Shown here piece by piece: positions 34,230 through 43,752 of a DNA stretch of 64,000 nt. Position 1 is the first letter of the stretch. Each line of letters begins with the position of its first letter. Under the pieces are notes generated by a model. It made no database searches, was not told the DNA's origin, and worked only from the letters and a program-made list of their open reading frames with translations. The stretch spans positions 62,001 through 126,000 of the forward strand of contig NZ_NKUB01000001.1 in assembly GCF_003207895.1 (NCBI RefSeq), written 5' to 3'. The position numbers and the translations under genes were made by a program. The DNA is from Komagataeibacter swingsii. Its GTDB lineage: Bacteria > Pseudomonadota > Alphaproteobacteria > Acetobacterales > Acetobacteraceae.

Positions 34230-37200
34230 TCATGCACTGCCTTGCCCTGTCGGGGAACTGCCGCCATGCGTCGCCCGCGTTTCTGTGTCCGGGGCGGGCG
34301 GTAGCAGGCGGCCGAATGCTTCCCTGACACTGGCGGCCATGCGGTCCATGCGCGCCAGCAGCCTGTCCGCGTCCGCCACGCGGAATTCCCCGGTCAGGAT
34401 TTCAAGGCTGGCGGGGGGAATGGTATCGGGCACCTCGCTGCCGCATATGATGCGGATCAGCCCTTGCAGCGCGCGCCAGAACAGGTCGGCGCGGCGCAGC
34501 AGGCGGGCATCGGCGTCCGTGATATCGCCCGCCTGCGCCAGACGTAGCAGGGCCAGACGGGTGGACTGGCTGCGGCAGGCGGGATCGGTGGCCAGAAGCT
34601 GCAACCCCTGGGCGATGAATTCCACATCCATAAGCCCGCCGCGCCTGCGCTTGGTGTCCCACGGGCTGGTGGCGGGGTGTTCACGCGCCAGGCGTTCACG
34701 CATGTGGCGCACGTCATGCACGATCTGGCCATGCTCGCGCGGGGTCCGGGCGCCGTGGCCCAGTGCCGTGGCGATGGCCGCGCGCAGTTCGGCGCGCAGG
34801 GCGGGCGGTCCCGCCACGACACGGGCGCGCGTCAGGGCCATGCGTTCCCATGTCCATGCGGATTCCGCATGGTAGCGGCGGAACGCGGGCAGCGAGACGG
34901 CAACCGGCCCCTTGGACCCCGAAGGGCGCAGCCGCATGTCCACCTCGTACAGTGGTCCCTCGCGCCCCGGCGCGGTCAGGGCCGCGACAAAGGCATGCGC
35001 CAGCCGGACATAATACGTACCCGCCGCAAGCGGGCGCGGCGTCATGCCATCGGCGGGCGTGGTGGCGGGCACGACGCTTTCCCCGGCATCGGCCGGGTGG
35101 TCGAACACCAGCATGAGGTCAAGGTCCGATCCCGGCATCATTTCGCACGATCCCGCCTTGCCCAGCGCCACGACCGCCATGGCCCCGCCGGGCACCGTGC
35201 CGTGACGGCGCCTGTGTTCGGCGCTGACGACGCGCAGCAGGCCGCGTATCACCGTTTCCGCCATGGCGGTGCGCGCGCGGGCGGCGCGTTCCTCGCTCAT
35301 GCGGTGTTCAAGGCGGGCGACCGACAGGCGGAATTCCTCGCCACAGACAAGCCCGCGCAGGACCGGCAGGACCTGTTCGGCCGACCGTGCGCCCGCGACA
35401 TGCCGCCGCACCAGCGCCGTGACCGTGCCCAGCGCGCCGGGGCCGCCATCCATGTCCAGCAGGCCGTCCAGCGCGGAGGGCGTCTGCGCCAGGTGGTCCG
35501 CCAGGAACGGCGCGCAGTCCAGCACCGTGACAATGCGGTGGATCAGCGCGGGATTGCGTTCCAGCAGCGACAGGAACTGCACCCCCGCCCACTGGCGTTC
35601 CAGCAGCGCGTCAAACCGCCGCAGCACGGTCAGCGGCTGCCGGCGCTTGCCGATTTCCGCCATGATGGCGGGCAGCAGTCGGCGCAGCAGCTTGCGCGCC
35701 CGGTCCGAACGCAGCGCGCGCAGCCGGTTGCCGTCCCACCTGTTCAGGATGACAAGGGCGTCGTTGATGTCGGCTGCCGGGAAACCCTGTTCCAGCAGCC
35801 TGTCGGCGGCGTCGGCGTCCTCGGGGGCGATGGTCAGGTCCGGGGCGTCACTTTCGGCGAACTGCAGGTCGAAGCTGCGGCGCGAACGCTGCATGACCGA
35901 CAGCATGCCACAGGCAAGGCTGCCCGCATCCGGCGCGAGCATGAAGGTCGCGAAGCGCGCGAATCCGTCATGCGTGTCCGGCAGGGTATGGGTCTGGTGG
36001 TCCATGCGCATCTGCAGCCGGTGCTCGGCCTGCCGCAGCATGCGGTAATTGCGGGCCAGTATTGCGGCCTGTTCACGTTCCAGCAGGCCGGCGCGGCGCA
36101 GCCTGCGCAATGCCCCCAGCGTGGTGGGGTCGCGCAGTTCGGGCCGCCTGCCGCCCCATACCAGTTGCAGCGCCTGGGCCACGAATTCGACCTCGCGTAT
36201 GCCGCCCTGTCCCAGCTTGACGTTCTGCCCCAGCAACCAGCCCGTGGCGGCGTCGGGATCGCGGATGAATTCGGGCGGCAGGCTGCCCAGGTTGGCATGT
36301 CCCGCGTTACGGTGGCGGTCGATCCGTGCTTTCATGTCATGCAGATCGTCAATGACCGCGAAATCCAGATGGCGACGCCATACGAACGGATGAATGCTTT
36401 TAAGGAAATGGCGCCCCGCCGTGATGTCCCCCGCGACCGGCCGGGCCTTGGTCATGGCCGCGCGTTCCCACGTCCGGCCCATGCTTTCGTAATACTGGAT
36501 GGCGGCGGGAAAGGACACGGCGGCAGGCGTGGCGGACGGGTCGGGACGCAGCCGCAGGTCCATGCGGAATACGTAACCATTTGCATCACGCGCTTCCATA
36601 AGCGTGACAAGATCGCTAGTCATGCGCACAAAGGTATGCCGCAGTTCCCCGTTGCCGGGGTGACGGTCCGGGTCATACAGGATGATCAGGTCTATGTCCG
36701 AGGAGTAGTTCAGTTCCCGCGCGCCCAGCTTCCCCATTGCCAGAACCACGAAGCCGCTGCCCCGGCACGGGGTTTCGGGGTTACGCAGGCGCAGTCGCCC
36801 GGTGTCATGCGCATGCAGCAGCAGATGTCTGACCGCTGCCCCCAGCGCGTTCTCGGCCAGCTGGCTCAGCGCCAGGGTGACCTGCTCCAGCGTCCATGCG
36901 CCGCCGATATCGGCCAGCGCAATGGCCAGCGCCGCCTGCCGCTTGGCCACGCGCAATGCTGCCATGACCTCAGCGCGGGCGGTATCGGGCGGCAGGGCGT
37001 CCAGTCCCGACAGGATCCGGCGCACGCACACATCCGGCCCATCGGCCAGCAGCCCGGCAAAGGCCACCGTGTCGCGCAGCACCAGGTCGGACAGGTAGGG
37101 ACTGTTTCCCCCCACCGCATCCAGCAATGGCCCCAGTTCGGGCAGGCTGGCGATAGCGGGCAGGCCCGCGCGCGCGCAGGCATCCGCCAGGTTTTCACGC

Positions 37201-37295
37201 AGGATGCGCGCCGCGCGCGTATCGGCGGCATGGGGCCATGTGCAGCCACACCACGAAGGGTGCGGCACGAAGGGGGGCAGGGCAGGCTGGTCCAT
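34230..37295 (-). CDS. glnE: Bifunctional glutamine synthetase adenylyltransferase / deadenylase
   Basis: Controls glutamine synthetase by adding or removing AMP according to nitrogen status signalled by PII. The 1021-aa protein has two nucleotidyltransferase domains: the N-terminal adenylyl-removing one with GKLGARELNYSSDIDLIILYD and the C-terminal adenylylating one with GKAGSCEMMPGSDLDLMLVFD, both keeping the DxD pair. RQxEHRLQM-type and GGLMDVEFIAQGLQLL helices follow each domain. ATG 37295 was chosen over an upstream in-frame ATG. It is divergent from the AsmA-like gene, 65 bp apart. Confidence 0.96.
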   Translation of the reverse strand: MDQPALPPFVPHPSWCGCTWPHAADTRAARILRENLADACARAGLPAIASLPELGPLLDAVGGNSPYLSDLVLRDTVAFAGLLADGPDVCVRRILSGLDALPPDTARAEVMAALRVAKRQAALAIALADIGGAWTLEQVTLALSQLAENALGAAVRHLLLHAHDTGRLRLRNPETPCRGSGFVVLAMGKLGARELNYSSDIDLIILYDPDRHPGNGELRHTFVRMTSDLVTLMEARDANGYVFRMDLRLRPDPSATPAAVSFPAAIQYYESMGRTWERAAMTKARPVAGDITAGRHFLKSIHPFVWRRHLDFAVIDDLHDMKARIDRHRNAGHANLGSLPPEFIRDPDAATGWLLGQNVKLGQGGIREVEFVAQALQLVWGGRRPELRDPTTLGALRRLRRAGLLEREQAAILARNYRMLRQAEHRLQMRMDHQTHTLPDTHDGFARFATFMLAPDAGSLACGMLSVMQRSRRSFDLQFAESDAPDLTIAPEDADAADRLLEQGFPAADINDALVILNRWDGNRLRALRSDRARKLLRRLLPAIMAEIGKRRQPLTVLRRFDALLERQWAGVQFLSLLERNPALIHRIVTVLDCAPFLADHLAQTPSALDGLLDMDGGPGALGTVTALVRRHVAGARSAEQVLPVLRGLVCGEEFRLSVARLEHRMSEERAARARTAMAETVIRGLLRVVSAEHRRRHGTVPGGAMAVVALGKAGSCEMMPGSDLDLMLVFDHPADAGESVVPATTPADGMTPRPLAAGTYYVRLAHAFVAALTAPGREGPLYEVDMRLRPSGSKGPVAVSLPAFRRYHAESAWTWERMALTRARVVAGPPALRAELRAAIATALGHGARTPREHGQIVHDVRHMRERLAREHPATSPWDTKRRRGGLMDVEFIAQGLQLLATDPACRSQSTRLALLRLAQAGDITDADARLLRRADLFWRALQGLIRIICGSEVPDTIPPASLEILTGEFRVADADRLLARMDRMAASVREAFGRLLPPAPDTETRATHGGSSPTGQGSA

Positions 37296-37360
37296 GGGGA
37301 AAGTTCCGTTAAGGGGCTGGAAAATCATGCAGGCCCGCATGGTGGCATGGCGTGGGTGGC

Positions 37361-40300
37361 ATGACGGAAGCAGGGCAACCCTCCCCCGCGCCGGAACCCG
37401 TGTCCAGCCCCAGTCCCAGCCGCGTGCGTCGCGCGGTGATGGCGGCCGGGCGCGTGGTGATCTGGCTGGTGCTGCTGTGCATTACGCTGCCCGCCGTGCT
37501 GCTGCTTGTGCTGACGGTGCGGCTTTCCGCGGGGCCGCTGGATGTGACGCCGGTGGTCAGCCTGCTCATGCCGCTGCCGGTCGCGCATGGGCTGAAGCAT
37601 GAGGACATCATCGGCACCCTGTCGGCGGGGCATGTGCGCATGGGCTGGAACGCCGTGCATGAGGGGCTGCGCGCCCCGCTGGTGATATGGGTGGAGGACG
37701 TGCGGATCCAGCGCCGTGACGGGCAGATGGCCGATACCCTGCGCCGTGGCCGCCTGACGCTGGACAGCCCGGCGCTGTTCCATGGCAGCGTGCGGATACT
37801 GGAACTCTCGGCATCCCACGGGCGGCTGAAGCTTGCACGCAACAGGGAAGGCAAATTCGGCCTCGACCTTGGCCCGGACACGCCTTATTCCGCGCGGAAA
37901 CCCGAAGAACCCGCCCCCGTGGACCTGACGGCGCTGCGGCAGGCCGTCATATCCGACACCCACGTCAATTTTGCCGACCGCATGACCGGGCGCACGTGGC
38001 GGCTGGGCGAAGCCGATGCCCGGCTGAAGGTCGTGACCGATTCCGGGCGGAAGGGGGTGACGGGTGATGTCCGCCTCGGGCTGGAGGGCAATGGCGAACG
38101 GCTGGTGGTGCATGGCACGGGCGAACATGCCGGCCCCGGCCAGATCAACTGGACCCTGCAGCTTGACCCGATCAGCCCCGCCGCCTTCGCGCCGGGACAA
38201 AAGGAGGTGGAGCCGCTTGGCCTGCCCGTGGGCGGGCAGTTGCAGGTCGCCTTCCGGGACGGGGGCGCGCGCGATGTTCCCTTCCTCATGCCGCGCGAAT
38301 TCGCGCTGCACCTTGATGCGGGCAACGGGAAGGTCACGACCCGCAAGGCGGGGCAGTTCCTGGTGGGGGAAGGCGAGGCCGACCTTGTCGGCTCGCTGGG
38401 GGCGGGGCCACCCAACGCGCCGTTCGATGGCCCGCTGCATGTCATGCTGAAGCGGCTGGAACTGCACCTGCGCGCGCCGGGCCATGCAACCGATGATGGC
38501 AGCGGCCCCACGCTGGACGCCACGGCGGACCTGAAATCGACATCCCTGCTGGACCCGAAGGCGGCGCAGGTGGATGTGGACGCGCGCGCGCGGTCGCTGG
38601 ATTTCGCGACACTGGGTGATTTCTGGCCTCCGCGCGCGATGAAGGGCGCGCGGCGGTGGGTTACGCAGAACATCCCGCAGGGGCATGTGCAGGCAATGCA
38701 GGTCAACATGGGCTTGGCCAGCCACAGGGGCTGGGGCGGGCTGGACCTTGTCTCGCTGGGGGGGACGATTGACGCGGACCAGATGGAACTGCACTGGCTG
38801 CGCCCCATCCCGCCCATGCATGACATGGACGCCCACCTGACCTTTGATGGCCCGGATCAGATCATGATCCGCTTTGGCCATGCCTACCAGCTGGTGGACC
38901 TTGCGGACCGGCACGTGGACGCCACGGGCACGGGCCGGATCGAGGTCGGCCCCGGCTCCATGCGGATCACGGGCCTGAATGAAAAGGTGCAGGTGGGCGA
39001 CATCAACGTCACCCTGCTGGGCAATGCGCGCGACGTGCTGGCGCTGCTGGCCGAACCCCGGCTCAATGTGCTTTCGCGCCATCCCATGTCGTTCACGCAC
39101 CCTGTGGGCCGGGCCAATGTGTCGCTGCATATCGCCCTGCCGCTGGACGCGCATGTGCGGCTGGACCAGATCGACCTGCGCAGCCATACCGACCTTGCGC
39201 AGGTGCATCTGGGCAATGTGGTGGTGGGCAGGCCGCTCGATAACGGCAGCCTTGGCATTGACGCCACGATCAACGGCCTGCTGCTGCAGGGGACCGGGGT
39301 GCTGGCGGGCATTCCCTCCAGCGTGATCTACACCATGGATTTCCGTAACGGCCCGATGGTCCACGCGGTGGAAAGCGCCAGCCTGCAGGGGCATGTCACC
39401 CCTGAGGGCGTGCGCCGCGCGGGGTTCGAGATGGGCGAGCATTTTGCCGGCAGCGCCCAGCTGGATGTAGATTACGACCGCTTCGCGGGCGGCAGGGCGC
39501 AGGTCAATATCGACCTCGACCTTGACCGCGCGGCGCTGAACATCCCCATCTGGTCCAAGAAGGCGGGGCAGGAAGCGAATGCCTCGGTCGAACTGGATCT
39601 TGACCATGGCCAGATCTCCAGCATCGAGAATATCCGCGCCGTAGGCCCCGACCTGCTGATTGATGGCCATGCCGAGACCGCATCTGGTGTCGCGCGCCGC
39701 CTGATCCTGCGTGGGTTCCATGTCGGCCGGTCGATGGGCAATGCCTCGGTCATGCTGCCGGCGCGTGAAAATGACCCGATCGGGGTGAATGTGGCGGCAA
39801 AGGTGCTGGACCTGTCGCCGCTGGTGTCGTTCCAGACCACGCCGGACAGCCCGGCTTCCGCCAGGCCAGCGACACAGCAGGGCAGCACCGGCTACCATGT
39901 GCCCGAAATGGCCAGCGGGCGCGTGAAGGGACCGCCGGGCCGCCGGTGGAACCTGAATGTCGATGCCCAGACCCTGTATTACAGCCAGAAGGATGTGCTG
40001 ACGAACGTGCACAGCCATCTGGAAACCGATGGCGTGCGCCTGACGCGCGGCGTCATGACGGTCGAGGGGCCGGTGGCGGCCACGGCGCACCTGGACCCGA
40101 AGGGCAATACGCGCGTGCTGGACGTGCATGTGGCCAGCCTTGGCGCGCTGTTGCAGGACATGAAGGTCACTGACGAGATGCAGGGCGGTGTCACCGACAT
40201 TACCGGCAGCTTTGACGACAGTGTCGCGACCGCGCCTTTCGCGGGCAAGGTGCATATGGGGCCGTTCAGGCTGCGCAACGTGCCGGCGGTGGTGCGCATG

Positions 40301-40699
40301 GCCAACAATGCCTCGATCTACGGCTGGCTGCGCGCGCCGCACGCGCCCAGCTTCCAGGTCGAGCAACTGGATGCGCCGGTTACGCTGGATGAGGGCAACG
40401 TCCATATTGCCGACGGGCTGGTCAGCAATGCATCGCTCGGGGCCACGGTGTCAGGGGATGTGAACCTTGAGAAGAAGACGCTCAATCTGGATGGCACCAT
40501 CATCCCCGCCTTTGCCGTGAACGCCGCGCCGGGGCATCTGCCGGGCCTGCTGGGCTGGCTGTTCAGCCCTGAAAAGAACGGGGGGGTCGTCTCCGCCACC
40601 TACCAGGTCACGGGACCGATGGATAACCCGGCGGTGCATGTGAACCCCTATGCCATGCTGCTGCCCGGCTTCCTGCGTAATCTCATGCATATCCACTGA
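37361..40699 (+). CDS. Very large AsmA/YhdP-like envelope protein (DUF3971-type)
   Basis: 1112 aa with one N-terminal membrane span (about 28-55) and a long periplasmic beta-rich region, as in AsmA, TamB and YhdP, which form bridges for lipid transport to the outer membrane. The central part (from about 390) reads like DUF3971, with FATLGDFWPPRAMKGARRWV and NIPQGHVQAMQVNMGL. The C-terminal part has the AsmA-like repeat and the end MLLPGFLRNLMHIH. The start is ATG 37361; a GTG at 37352 is in frame. YhdP-like is the best guess, from length and domain order. Confidence 0.85.
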   Translation: MTEAGQPSPAPEPVSSPSPSRVRRAVMAAGRVVIWLVLLCITLPAVLLLVLTVRLSAGPLDVTPVVSLLMPLPVAHGLKHEDIIGTLSAGHVRMGWNAVHEGLRAPLVIWVEDVRIQRRDGQMADTLRRGRLTLDSPALFHGSVRILELSASHGRLKLARNREGKFGLDLGPDTPYSARKPEEPAPVDLTALRQAVISDTHVNFADRMTGRTWRLGEADARLKVVTDSGRKGVTGDVRLGLEGNGERLVVHGTGEHAGPGQINWTLQLDPISPAAFAPGQKEVEPLGLPVGGQLQVAFRDGGARDVPFLMPREFALHLDAGNGKVTTRKAGQFLVGEGEADLVGSLGAGPPNAPFDGPLHVMLKRLELHLRAPGHATDDGSGPTLDATADLKSTSLLDPKAAQVDVDARARSLDFATLGDFWPPRAMKGARRWVTQNIPQGHVQAMQVNMGLASHRGWGGLDLVSLGGTIDADQMELHWLRPIPPMHDMDAHLTFDGPDQIMIRFGHAYQLVDLADRHVDATGTGRIEVGPGSMRITGLNEKVQVGDINVTLLGNARDVLALLAEPRLNVLSRHPMSFTHPVGRANVSLHIALPLDAHVRLDQIDLRSHTDLAQVHLGNVVVGRPLDNGSLGIDATINGLLLQGTGVLAGIPSSVIYTMDFRNGPMVHAVESASLQGHVTPEGVRRAGFEMGEHFAGSAQLDVDYDRFAGGRAQVNIDLDLDRAALNIPIWSKKAGQEANASVELDLDHGQISSIENIRAVGPDLLIDGHAETASGVARRLILRGFHVGRSMGNASVMLPARENDPIGVNVAAKVLDLSPLVSFQTTPDSPASARPATQQGSTGYHVPEMASGRVKGPPGRRWNLNVDAQTLYYSQKDVLTNVHSHLETDGVRLTRGVMTVEGPVAATAHLDPKGNTRVLDVHVASLGALLQDMKVTDEMQGGVTDITGSFDDSVATAPFAGKVHMGPFRLRNVPAVVRMANNASIYGWLRAPHAPSFQVEQLDAPVTLDEGNVHIADGLVSNASLGATVSGDVNLEKKTLNLDGTIIPAFAVNAAPGHLPGLLGWLFSPEKNGGVVSATYQVTGPMDNPAVHVNPYAMLLPGFLRNLMHIH

Positions 40700-40700
40700 A

Positions 40701-40779
40701 GAAGTTTTTGGTGAAGCTTTTTTCAAAAAGCTTCAGGAGAACGCCGCCTGTCTGGAAAAAGGCGGCGTCAAAAACTTCT
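40701..40779 (+). repeat. Intergenic double-hairpin repeat, copy 3
   Basis: Same layout as copy 2: GAAGCTTTTTT and AAAAAGCTTC (40713-40734), then CGCCGCCT (40742-40749) and AGGCGGCG (40760-40767), with outer arms GAAGTTTTTG and CAAAAACTTC (40701-40710 and 40769-40778). It sits directly after the AsmA-like stop and ends 5 nt before the stop of a convergent gene. The second stem is conserved in pairing while its loop differs from copy 2. Confidence 0.85.
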
Positions 40780-40784
40780 GTCAA

Positions 40785-42086
40785 TTAGTGCTCGTCCGTA
40801 ATGCGATCATGCCCGGGCAGCACGAACAGCACGGTCAGCAGCGAACAGGCGATGCAGCCGGTCACGTACCAGTAGAACAATCCTTCATGCCCGATCTGCT
40901 TGAACCACAGGGCCACGTATTCCGCCGTGCCGCCAAAGACCGAAACGGTCAGCGCATAGGGCAGCGCCACCCCCAGCGCGCGGATGCGGGTGGGGAACAG
41001 TTCGGCCTTTACCACCGCGTTGATGGAGGTATAGCCCGAAATCCCGACCAGCGCCGCCGTCACCAGGCCAAAGGCCGCCAGCGGGGAATGCACGCTTGAT
41101 AGCGCCTGCATGAGCGGCACGGTCGCAAGGCAGCCGACAATGCCGAACGACAGCAGCAGCCGCCTGCGGCCCACCCGGTCCGACAGCGCGCCAAAGGCGG
41201 GCTGGACCATGGCGAACATCACCAGCGACGCGGTGGAGACCAGCGTGGACTGCTCCTTGCTCAGCCCCGCCGTGTTGACCAGGTATTTCTGCATGTAAAT
41301 CGTGAAGGTGTAGAACGCGACCGTGCCCCCCAGCGTCAGGCCGCATACGCCCAGTACCTCGCGCGGGTGGCGCAGCAGCACGCGCAGGCCGCCATGGGCG
41401 GCGTGGTCATGGCTGGCCGTACTGAACTGCTCGCTTTCCGCCATGCCGCGACGGAACCACAGGATGGACAGTGCAAGCAGCGCGCCAATGCAGAACGGAA
41501 TGCGCCAGCCCCATGCCCCAAGCTGCGCCGGGCTGAGCAGCACGAACTGCAGCACCAGCAGCACCACAAGCGCCAGCAGTTGCCCCATCACCAGCGTGAC
41601 ATACTGGAAACTGGCGTAAAACCCGCGCTGCGCGGGTGGCGCGATTTCCGACAGGTACGTGGCGCTGGCCCCGTATTCACCCCCAAGGCTCAATCCCTGC
41701 AGCAGGCGCGCGAACAGCAGCACACACGGGGCCGCAACGCCAATGCGGTCGTAGGTCGGGCACGCGGCAATGGCCAGCGAGCCTGCGCACATGGCGATGA
41801 TCGAGACACTCAGCGCCGCGCGCCGTCCATGCCGGTCCGCCATAAGCCCCATGAGCCACCCGCCCACCGGCCGCATGAGGAAACCGATGGCGAACACAGC
41901 AGCACTGCGCAGCAGTTCCGTCGTCTGGTTGCCTCTGGGAAAGAAGGCATGGGCAAAATACATGGAAAATGCCGCATAGACGTACCAATCGAAATATTCG
42001 ATCAGATTTCCGGATGACCCCGCAATAATGCTTCGTATTCTCTGCGCGGTGGTCAGCGCGCCGGTCTGGGTCTTGAAAACAGGCAT
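40785..42086 (-). CDS. MFS transporter of the metabolite:H+ symporter family, KgtP-like
   Basis: 433-aa permease with twelve hydrophobic spans. GNLIEYFDWYVYAAFSMYFA near the N-terminus, GFLMRPVGGWLMG, the loop motif DRHGRR (about 90-95) and GLSLGGEYGASATYLSEIAP match the MHS group, closest to alpha-ketoglutarate permease KgtP. ATG 42086 is used; a TTG at 42095 is in frame. The next gene on the same strand, a DctA-type symporter, is 30 nt upstream, so the pair probably imports C4/C5 dicarboxylates. Substrate is inferred. Confidence 0.88.
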   Translation of the reverse strand: MPVFKTQTGALTTAQRIRSIIAGSSGNLIEYFDWYVYAAFSMYFAHAFFPRGNQTTELLRSAAVFAIGFLMRPVGGWLMGLMADRHGRRAALSVSIIAMCAGSLAIAACPTYDRIGVAAPCVLLFARLLQGLSLGGEYGASATYLSEIAPPAQRGFYASFQYVTLVMGQLLALVVLLVLQFVLLSPAQLGAWGWRIPFCIGALLALSILWFRRGMAESEQFSTASHDHAAHGGLRVLLRHPREVLGVCGLTLGGTVAFYTFTIYMQKYLVNTAGLSKEQSTLVSTASLVMFAMVQPAFGALSDRVGRRRLLLSFGIVGCLATVPLMQALSSVHSPLAAFGLVTAALVGISGYTSINAVVKAELFPTRIRALGVALPYALTVSVFGGTAEYVALWFKQIGHEGLFYWYVTGCIACSLLTVLFVLPGHDRITDEH

Positions 42087-42116
42087 GGTGTGCAACCTAT
42101 GGGGGCGAAAGGGGTA

Positions 42117-43511
42117 TCAGGAGGAACGGGGCAGGGACCGGACCACCCGCGCGGGACTGTCCAACGGGGCGTCGTCCGCCCCGGCAATGACCGGGGTATC
42201 CGCGTCCATGTCGCTGATCCGGCCAGACAGGGCGGCGGCAAGGCGGTCGGTATCCAGCGCGCCTTCCCACCGGGCCAGCACGATCGTGGCCACCGCGTTG
42301 CCGATGATGTTGGTCAGCGACCGGCATTCCGACATGAAACGGTCAATGCCAAGGATCAGCCCCATGCCCGCCACCGGCACGTCGGGCACCACCGCCAGCG
42401 TCGCGGCAAGGGTGACGAACCCCGCCCCCGTGACCCCGGCGGCCCCCTTGGAACTGATCATGGCGACCAGCAGCAGGCTGACCTGCTGGCCCAGCCCCAG
42501 GTGCACGTCCGTCGCCTGTGCGATGAACAGGGCCGACAGCGACATGTAGATGTTGGTGCCATCAAGGTTGAAGGAATAGCCCATCGGCACCACCAGCCCC
42601 ACGACGGAGGGCGCGCAGCCCGCGTTTTCCATCCGGGTCATCAGGCTGGGCAGCGCTGATTCGGATGAACTGGTGCCCAGCACGATCAGCAGTTCCTCCC
42701 GCAGGTAGGCCAGCAGCGGCAGGATGCGGAACCCGTTGTACCGCGCGACCGCCCCCAGTATCACCACCACGAACAGCGCGGAGGTGGCGTAGAACGTCAC
42801 CACAAGGAAGGCGAGGTGCAGCACCGACCCGATGCCAAACCGCCCGATGGTGAACGCCATGGCCCCCAGCGCCCCGATGGGGGCGGCGTACATGACCAGC
42901 CGCACCACCCCGAACACCAACTGCGTCAGCTGCTTGAGCAGGGTCAGGATCGCATGCCCCTTCGCCCCCATGTGCGACAGGCTGATGCTGAACAGGATGG
43001 CGATCAGCAGCACCTGCAGGATATCGCCCGAGACAAAGGCGCTGACCACCGTGTCGGGAATGATATTGAGCAGGAAGTCGCTGAACGAATGCGCCTGCGC
43101 GCGTGCGGTAAAGGCCGCGACCGCGTGGGTGTCCAGCGTCGCGGGGTCGGCATGGATGTGCGCGCCGGGGCGCACGATGTTGGCCATGACCATGCCCACC
43201 ACCAGCGCCAGTGACGAAAAGGTCAGGAAATACACCATCGCCTTGGCCGCCAGCCGCCCCGCCTGCCCCAGGTCGGACAGGCTGGCCACCCCCGTCACCA
43301 CCGTCAGGAAGATGACCGGCGGGATCACCATCTTGACCAGGCGGATGAAGCCATCGCCCAGCGGTTTCAGCGTCACGGCCAGATGCGGGCAGAAATATCC
43401 CAGCGCGACGCCCGCCACCACCGCGATGACAACCTGCGCGTACAGGCTGCGAAACAGGGATCCGCGCCGCGCCGGCCGGGCTTGCGGGCAGGTCTGCGTT
43501 TCCTCGGGCAT
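42117..43511 (-). CDS. C4-dicarboxylate:cation symporter, DctA-like
   Basis: 464-aa DAACS-family protein with 8 spans and two hairpins. Key motifs are [16 protein letters not shown], the serine-rich hairpin [24 protein letters not shown] in TM7 and [16 protein letters not shown] in the second hairpin. DGT, SSK and a late [12 protein letters not shown] are as in DctA rather than GltP. ATG 43511 has GAGGA upstream. It is the first gene of a two-gene unit with the KgtP-like permease and divergent from rmuC. Confidence 0.92.
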   Translation of the reverse strand: MPEETQTCPQARPARRGSLFRSLYAQVVIAVVAGVALGYFCPHLAVTLKPLGDGFIRLVKMVIPPVIFLTVVTGVASLSDLGQAGRLAAKAMVYFLTFSSLALVVGMVMANIVRPGAHIHADPATLDTHAVAAFTARAQAHSFSDFLLNIIPDTVVSAFVSGDILQVLLIAILFSISLSHMGAKGHAILTLLKQLTQLVFGVVRLVMYAAPIGALGAMAFTIGRFGIGSVLHLAFLVVTFYATSALFVVVILGAVARYNGFRILPLLAYLREELLIVLGTSSSESALPSLMTRMENAGCAPSVVGLVVPMGYSFNLDGTNIYMSLSALFIAQATDVHLGLGQQVSLLLVAMISSKGAAGVTGAGFVTLAATLAVVPDVPVAGMGLILGIDRFMSECRSLTNIIGNAVATIVLARWEGALDTDRLAAALSGRISDMDADTPVIAGADDAPLDSPARVVRSLPRSS

Positions 43512-43608
43512 GGTTGGTGGGTCCTCAAGAACGGTTCGGTTTCCGGCACCGCGAACGGGCGGGGTGAAGGCATGCCGGGGCACGCTAGTGGTTTTTGGCG
43601 CCGTGCGA

Positions 43609-43623
43609 ACCTGAAAATCAGGT
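43609..43623. promoter_or_regulatory. Inverted repeat in the dctA-rmuC divergent region
   Basis: ACCTGA-AAA-TCAGGT, a perfect six-base inverted repeat with a three-base spacer, lies 98 nt upstream of the dctA start. It could be an operator for a dimeric regulator of the dicarboxylate operon. No regulator gene is adjacent, so this is only a candidate. The rest of 43512-43752 shows no gene. Confidence 0.35.
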
Positions 43624-43752
43624 GAGAGGCGGGTCGTTACGGTCGCTGCATATCACGGTTGCCAGATATTCCAAAAAAACATGATGGCTTTACATCCCCT
43701 GCATTACAGGGCACGGACATGTTTTGTTCTTTATGATGGGAAACAATTCGCC

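Noticed and set aside
37325-40405. Open frame of about 1026 codons antisense to the AsmA-like gene
   Set aside because: Composition is that of a reversed G+C-rich gene; the sense strand has a membrane span and family-like blocks.
3979-40779. Three dispersed repeats as a CRISPR or insertion sequence
   Set aside because: Copies are about 18 kb apart with no spacers, cas genes, transposase or clear target duplications.
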